64,000 bases of DNA, taken from Empedobacter tilapiae (lineage in GTDB: Bacteria > Bacteroidota > Bacteroidia > Flavobacteriales > Weeksellaceae). The notes below the pieces were generated by a model. The model was given only the letters and a program-made list of their open reading frames with translations, did no database searches and was not told where the DNA came from. Below, one piece after another: positions 62,101-64,000 of the stretch. The position numbers and the translations under genes are program-made. Location of the stretch: positions 340,557 through 404,556 of the forward strand of contig NZ_SRPE01000003.1 in NCBI RefSeq assembly GCF_004785645.1, read 5' to 3'. Positions within the stretch are counted from its first letter, which is position 1. Each line of letters opens with the position of its first letter.

Positions 62101-63633
62101 GTAGCGAATAAAAATAATGCTGTAAATGGTAACCGTGCAGATTATGCTACAATTACAGGAGGAGTTGTTATTTTAGGAATAGGTACTGTTGGTATCGATT
62201 TGTATTTTACAAAACCTAATGGAACTTTATATACTCCATCTGAATTAAAAGGTAAAAAAGTTACAGTAAAATTAGGAGAACAATATTCTGGTGTAAAATT
62301 AGCTGGTGCTGTAAGTATTGTGGGACGTAAAACAGATGCTGGTGTAACAACTGGTAATTTAGGTTTGCTTAATGCATCTAATGTTGGGAGTTATTCAGCT
62401 GTAAAAGGAGGATTGTTAGATTTATTAAAAGGAGATAATGTATTTCATTTTTCTTTTACACCTTCTAGTAAAGGTGTGCCTGTAGATTATAATGGAATAC
62501 GTATTCAGTTAGGATCTTTATTAGGTGTAGCAGATTTAGCGACAGTTTTTTATGCTTATATAGAAGAAGAGGAAAATATTAATTCTCCAAGTTATACACC
62601 TCAAGAGGATATTATTGTTAATCCACCAGCTTCACTTTTATATCCTACAGAGCAAAGAGACGTGGATGGGGTGAAAATAACTGGAATTAATAACAAAAAT
62701 ATTAAACTGAATGAATTTACTAATGATGTAACCTGGGGTAACCGTTCAGAAGTATTAAATGTAGCAAGCGGCTTAGCTTCTGTTGTTCATCCATATTATG
62801 CAGTAGATGATAGTTACGATAGTTATACATTGTTCAATGCTACTGCAGGTGTATTAAACAAGCAGTTTCTTCGTACTCATTTGAAACAACCTGCTCGTCC
62901 AGGAGATCAAGTTCAAATTACCTTAGCCTATCCTAATATAAATATTTTAAATCTAAGTTTACTACAGTTAGGAAACTTTAAAATTGTTTATTATTTAGGA
63001 GATACTAAAGTAGGTGAAGAACGAATGGAAAAATTTAGAATTCTAGACATAGGATTGTTTAATTTTAAAGATAAACGTAGAGCTGTAATTTCAAGACCAA
63101 TTACGATTCCTTTTGATAGTTTCGAAATAGAACAGTTCAATACTGTAAATGTAAACTTAGGTGACGGGCTACATATTCACGATATCAGAATTGCACCTAT
63201 GATGTTATTCGAAGGACAAAATGATCCAAAAGAGGTGTCTACAATATGTGCGGCAGAATTATTAGCGATTCAAAGTCCAGATTATTGTACAGATTATGAA
63301 ATTTCATTTGCGAAAATTTTAGAATTTGGAGAACCATATATTAATGAAGACGGAACTCAATTAGTAGATAGGGAAGGAAATCCTATAAAAACAATTACTA
63401 AAGTTGAAGATATTCCTAATTCAACTCTAAGATTTAGTCATTTGAATTCAGGATTAAAATATTATCATATAGATAGATTATATACTGAATTTGAAAAAGA
63501 GGAACTTATTTTAGTTAAAGTTCAAACAAAACGTCAAGGTCAAAATTATGGTAATCCACAATATTTAAGAGTAAAACTAAAAAATTGTAATGAGGCGATT
63601 GTAAATCCAGTAATAAAATTTGGATCAAAATAA
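59167..63633 (+). CDS. Giant exported protein with L-type lectin-like and DUF11-like domains
   Basis: A 1488-residue exported protein. Signal peptide ends near LSAQ (residue 24). About 25-275 is an L-type (legume) lectin-like jelly roll: GFAYINETFPSEQGVTIEFDYKTWGG, GADGFTVFLFDG, GGYIGIGFDEYGNYAS. About 281-425 resembles a DUF11/conserved-repeat domain (ITYTIEVSNF, VVDIIQD-type). Further Ig-like repeats run to about 960, including TYTWEISFDDGVTWNKSED, which resembles an SprB/SprD-type repeat. The rest is divergent. No clear T9SS C-terminal sorting domain is visible, so its route to the surface is unclear. Likely an adhesin or surface filament component. It follows the small 'VGIGT' gene and ends at a terminator. 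Confidence 0.72.
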   Translation: MSLNKLRFLLCVQFFILCVTLSAQFIIDESFKNSSVSSNVITGDNALLTSGKGDATGDGWLRLTASTGNQKGFAYINETFPSEQGVTIEFDYKTWGGNGADGFTVFLFDGNYGPTGTNIFKTGAFGGALGYSKSNSGAGMTGGYIGIGFDEYGNYASTSEGKNGGAGSSLYKNYVSIRGIAPDYKYLFGKAYSAGIAYTKIATVRPSDANFYRRVKIEITPEKGSYRIKTFLKSSITGAFVEHFSTVSSEKPFKTLKVGFAGSTGGSTNYHEIRNVTVKTPGGISVKKSADKTHLAEANASNPDANKITYTIEVSNFQSAKVSDIQFVDIIQDANGIQLNANQFVVESILLSGFVDTSNSLLQNNNNKITGTLGLEKFTEGKVTIVGRYVGAINGSRIKNDVSVNSILFEDDNLENNSAFVLTDILKANDDIYRWGSTNLFLGTNDKLDGLNTVLFFDGANKNAIISTIGTWPSGITLDTKTGQVNIVAGTQMPTKPLQYQICNLNGTCSIANVIFYDKENDLSITSLVDNQCGYNDKKNNYTLTIKNNSPFPIIASASDKVNVKFNVSNAAGYNKIETFDTGLGDNGKWNMSESYNANTTYDYIFTLKDNTTIPANSTITLQFTKDWNQLLNSTENNINSLNISLNYLNASNTNIDGDLSNNTNFVSVFWSNATQVPNVSTKKVNQHDKITVGEIADLGPNTNGYKFYLVDGTTEIPSNYLVPTATSQSFSFMYKSACDNNQVLVKVDVGFPDPGKITLTSGAEVNEKIICYGGEIEVLELQKATSPQTSRFIYTWEISFDDGVTWNKSEDIKNDDGNVEVAGQQSIKLTNVTRKTKVRRVAKMNMILGGSDNVSATSNEVTINVQEENEIILPEGVNSFAVKEGDAFTFPTISAKLPSTIKIFDSQGQVVGNSVSGLKKGEYSFTVEAITTSAAAKEGCVSYSTIRLMVYNLEDCNTVNKKIFATNAISWTSGLSGVANKNNAVNGNRADYATITGGVVILGIGTVGIDLYFTKPNGTLYTPSELKGKKVTVKLGEQYSGVKLAGAVSIVGRKTDAGVTTGNLGLLNASNVGSYSAVKGGLLDLLKGDNVFHFSFTPSSKGVPVDYNGIRIQLGSLLGVADLATVFYAYIEEEENINSPSYTPQEDIIVNPPASLLYPTEQRDVDGVKITGINNKNIKLNEFTNDVTWGNRSEVLNVASGLASVVHPYYAVDDSYDSYTLFNATAGVLNKQFLRTHLKQPARPGDQVQITLAYPNINILNLSLLQLGNFKIVYYLGDTKVGEERMEKFRILDIGLFNFKDKRRAVISRPITIPFDSFEIEQFNTVNVNLGDGLHIHDIRIAPMMLFEGQNDPKEVSTICAAELLAIQSPDYCTDYEISFAKILEFGEPYINEDGTQLVDREGNPIKTITKVEDIPNSTLRFSHLNSGLKYYHIDRLYTEFEKEELILVKVQTKRQGQNYGNPQYLRVKLKNCNEAIVNPVIKFGSK

Positions 63634-63842
63634 TCTAATAGCTTAAAACTATTTTTGATTTTAAGAGAGAGTATATTTAAATATGCTCTCTTTTTTTATA
63701 ATTTACAACCACAAAGTATCCATTTACTAGATTGAACTTGAGTTTTTGTATGGAAAATTTAGCTATTTGATAAAACTTTCAAAAAATATTTTGCGTTATA
63801 CCAATCACTTAAGGAAATAATGTAAAATAAATGTAAAGTATG
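63634..63842. other. Gene-free stretch before the tandem promoters
   Basis: The last 367 bp of the window hold no coding sequence. Beyond the terminator (63664-63693) I see nothing until the promoter at 63843; both strands are AT-rich and contain only short frames. Confidence 0.75.
63664..63693 (+). terminator. Terminator of the surface-protein locus
   Basis: AGAGAGAGTATAT pairs with ATATGCTCTCTTT-side sequence (stem of about 13 with wobbles), then T7. Confidence 0.85.
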
Positions 63843-63875
63843 TTTGGAAAAACGAATAATCCAACCGTATATTTG
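63843..63875 (+). promoter_or_regulatory. Upstream tandem promoter (P1)
   Basis: TTTG at 63843-63846, 21-nt spacer, TATATTTG at 63868-63875, followed by CAATCCC. A strong match to the Bacteroidota consensus. Confidence 0.7.
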
Positions 63876-63954
63876 CAATCCCAATACGAAAGACGAGTAG
63901 TATTGTAGTTGACATAAGGGCTTATATAGCGACAAAAATTTATTTAAAATAAAA

Positions 63955-63985
63955 TTTGCGAGTTTAGAAATAAGTATTACCTTTG
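63955..63985 (+). promoter_or_regulatory. Downstream tandem promoter (P2), probably of a stable-RNA operon
   Basis: TTTG at 63955-63958, 19-nt spacer, TACCTTTG at 63978-63985, followed by CAACCCGATTCCGAG. The C-rich start resembles the initiation regions of flavobacterial rRNA or tRNA operons as I remember them. The transcript itself lies beyond the window. Confidence 0.7.
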
Positions 63986-64000
63986 CAACCCGATTCCGAG

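Overview
The window is AT-rich chromosomal DNA from a Bacteroidota bacterium, almost certainly class Flavobacteriia and probably the Weeksellaceae (Empedobacter/Chryseobacterium-like). This placement is inferred from gene content and signals, not from a database match. The evidence is: GldB and GldC next to nadE; a SusC/SusD pair; a Por-type (T9SS) C-terminal sorting domain; a Porin_10-like protein; an ATP synthase operon lacking atpD and atpC; a glycine/asparagine-rich IF-2 N-terminus; and many promoters of the Bacteroidota type (TTTG, about 18-22 nt, then TAnnTTTG).

Layout. 1-1.9 kb: the tail of a VanZ-like gene, a frameshifted methyltransferase and nadE. 2-7.2 kb: gldB-gldC, a TolC-like efflux protein, a left-handed beta-helix acyltransferase, tsaB, a DUF423 protein and a small exported protein. 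7.2-13.7 kb: cytochrome b561, an acidic protein, a YceI lipoprotein, an orphan ABC ATPase, then the operon mscS-like/pdxJ/hydrolase and a DUF456 protein. 13.7-18.7 kb: rimP-nusA-infB with an attenuator-like leader. 18.9-26.8 kb: a TonB-dependent receptor, gamma-glutamyltransferase, a T9SS-secreted repeat protein, a small GNAT protein and pirin. 27-31.5 kb: histidine utilisation (hutH, hutU) with two unrelated small genes between them. 31.7-33.8 kb: folE and cysS. 34-43.7 kb: susC/susD, a porin, a secreted esterase, DUF2891, DoxX and a small membrane-anchored protein. 43.8-50.6 kb: dusB diverging from the ATP synthase genes (atpZ, a small membrane protein, atpB-E-F-H-A-G). 50.7-58.3 kb: a small lipoprotein, glyA, anmK, a hydrolase plus sterol-desaturase pair, nhaA and folC. 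58.4-63.6 kb: a two-gene surface-protein locus. 63.6-64 kb: no gene, but two strong tandem promoters that look like those of a stable-RNA operon starting just outside the window.

Most of this is core genome. I see no transposase, integrase, CRISPR array, restriction system, phage gene or tRNA. Nothing here convincingly amounts to a new multi-gene system. The best leads are regulatory or surface-related: the rimP leader hairpin, the long stem-loop between atpE and atpF, the lectin-like giant protein with its small partner, the invaded hut cluster, and the tandem promoters at the right edge. Terminators are unusually easy to see here (several are long perfect palindromes), so most transcription units can be delimited with some confidence.
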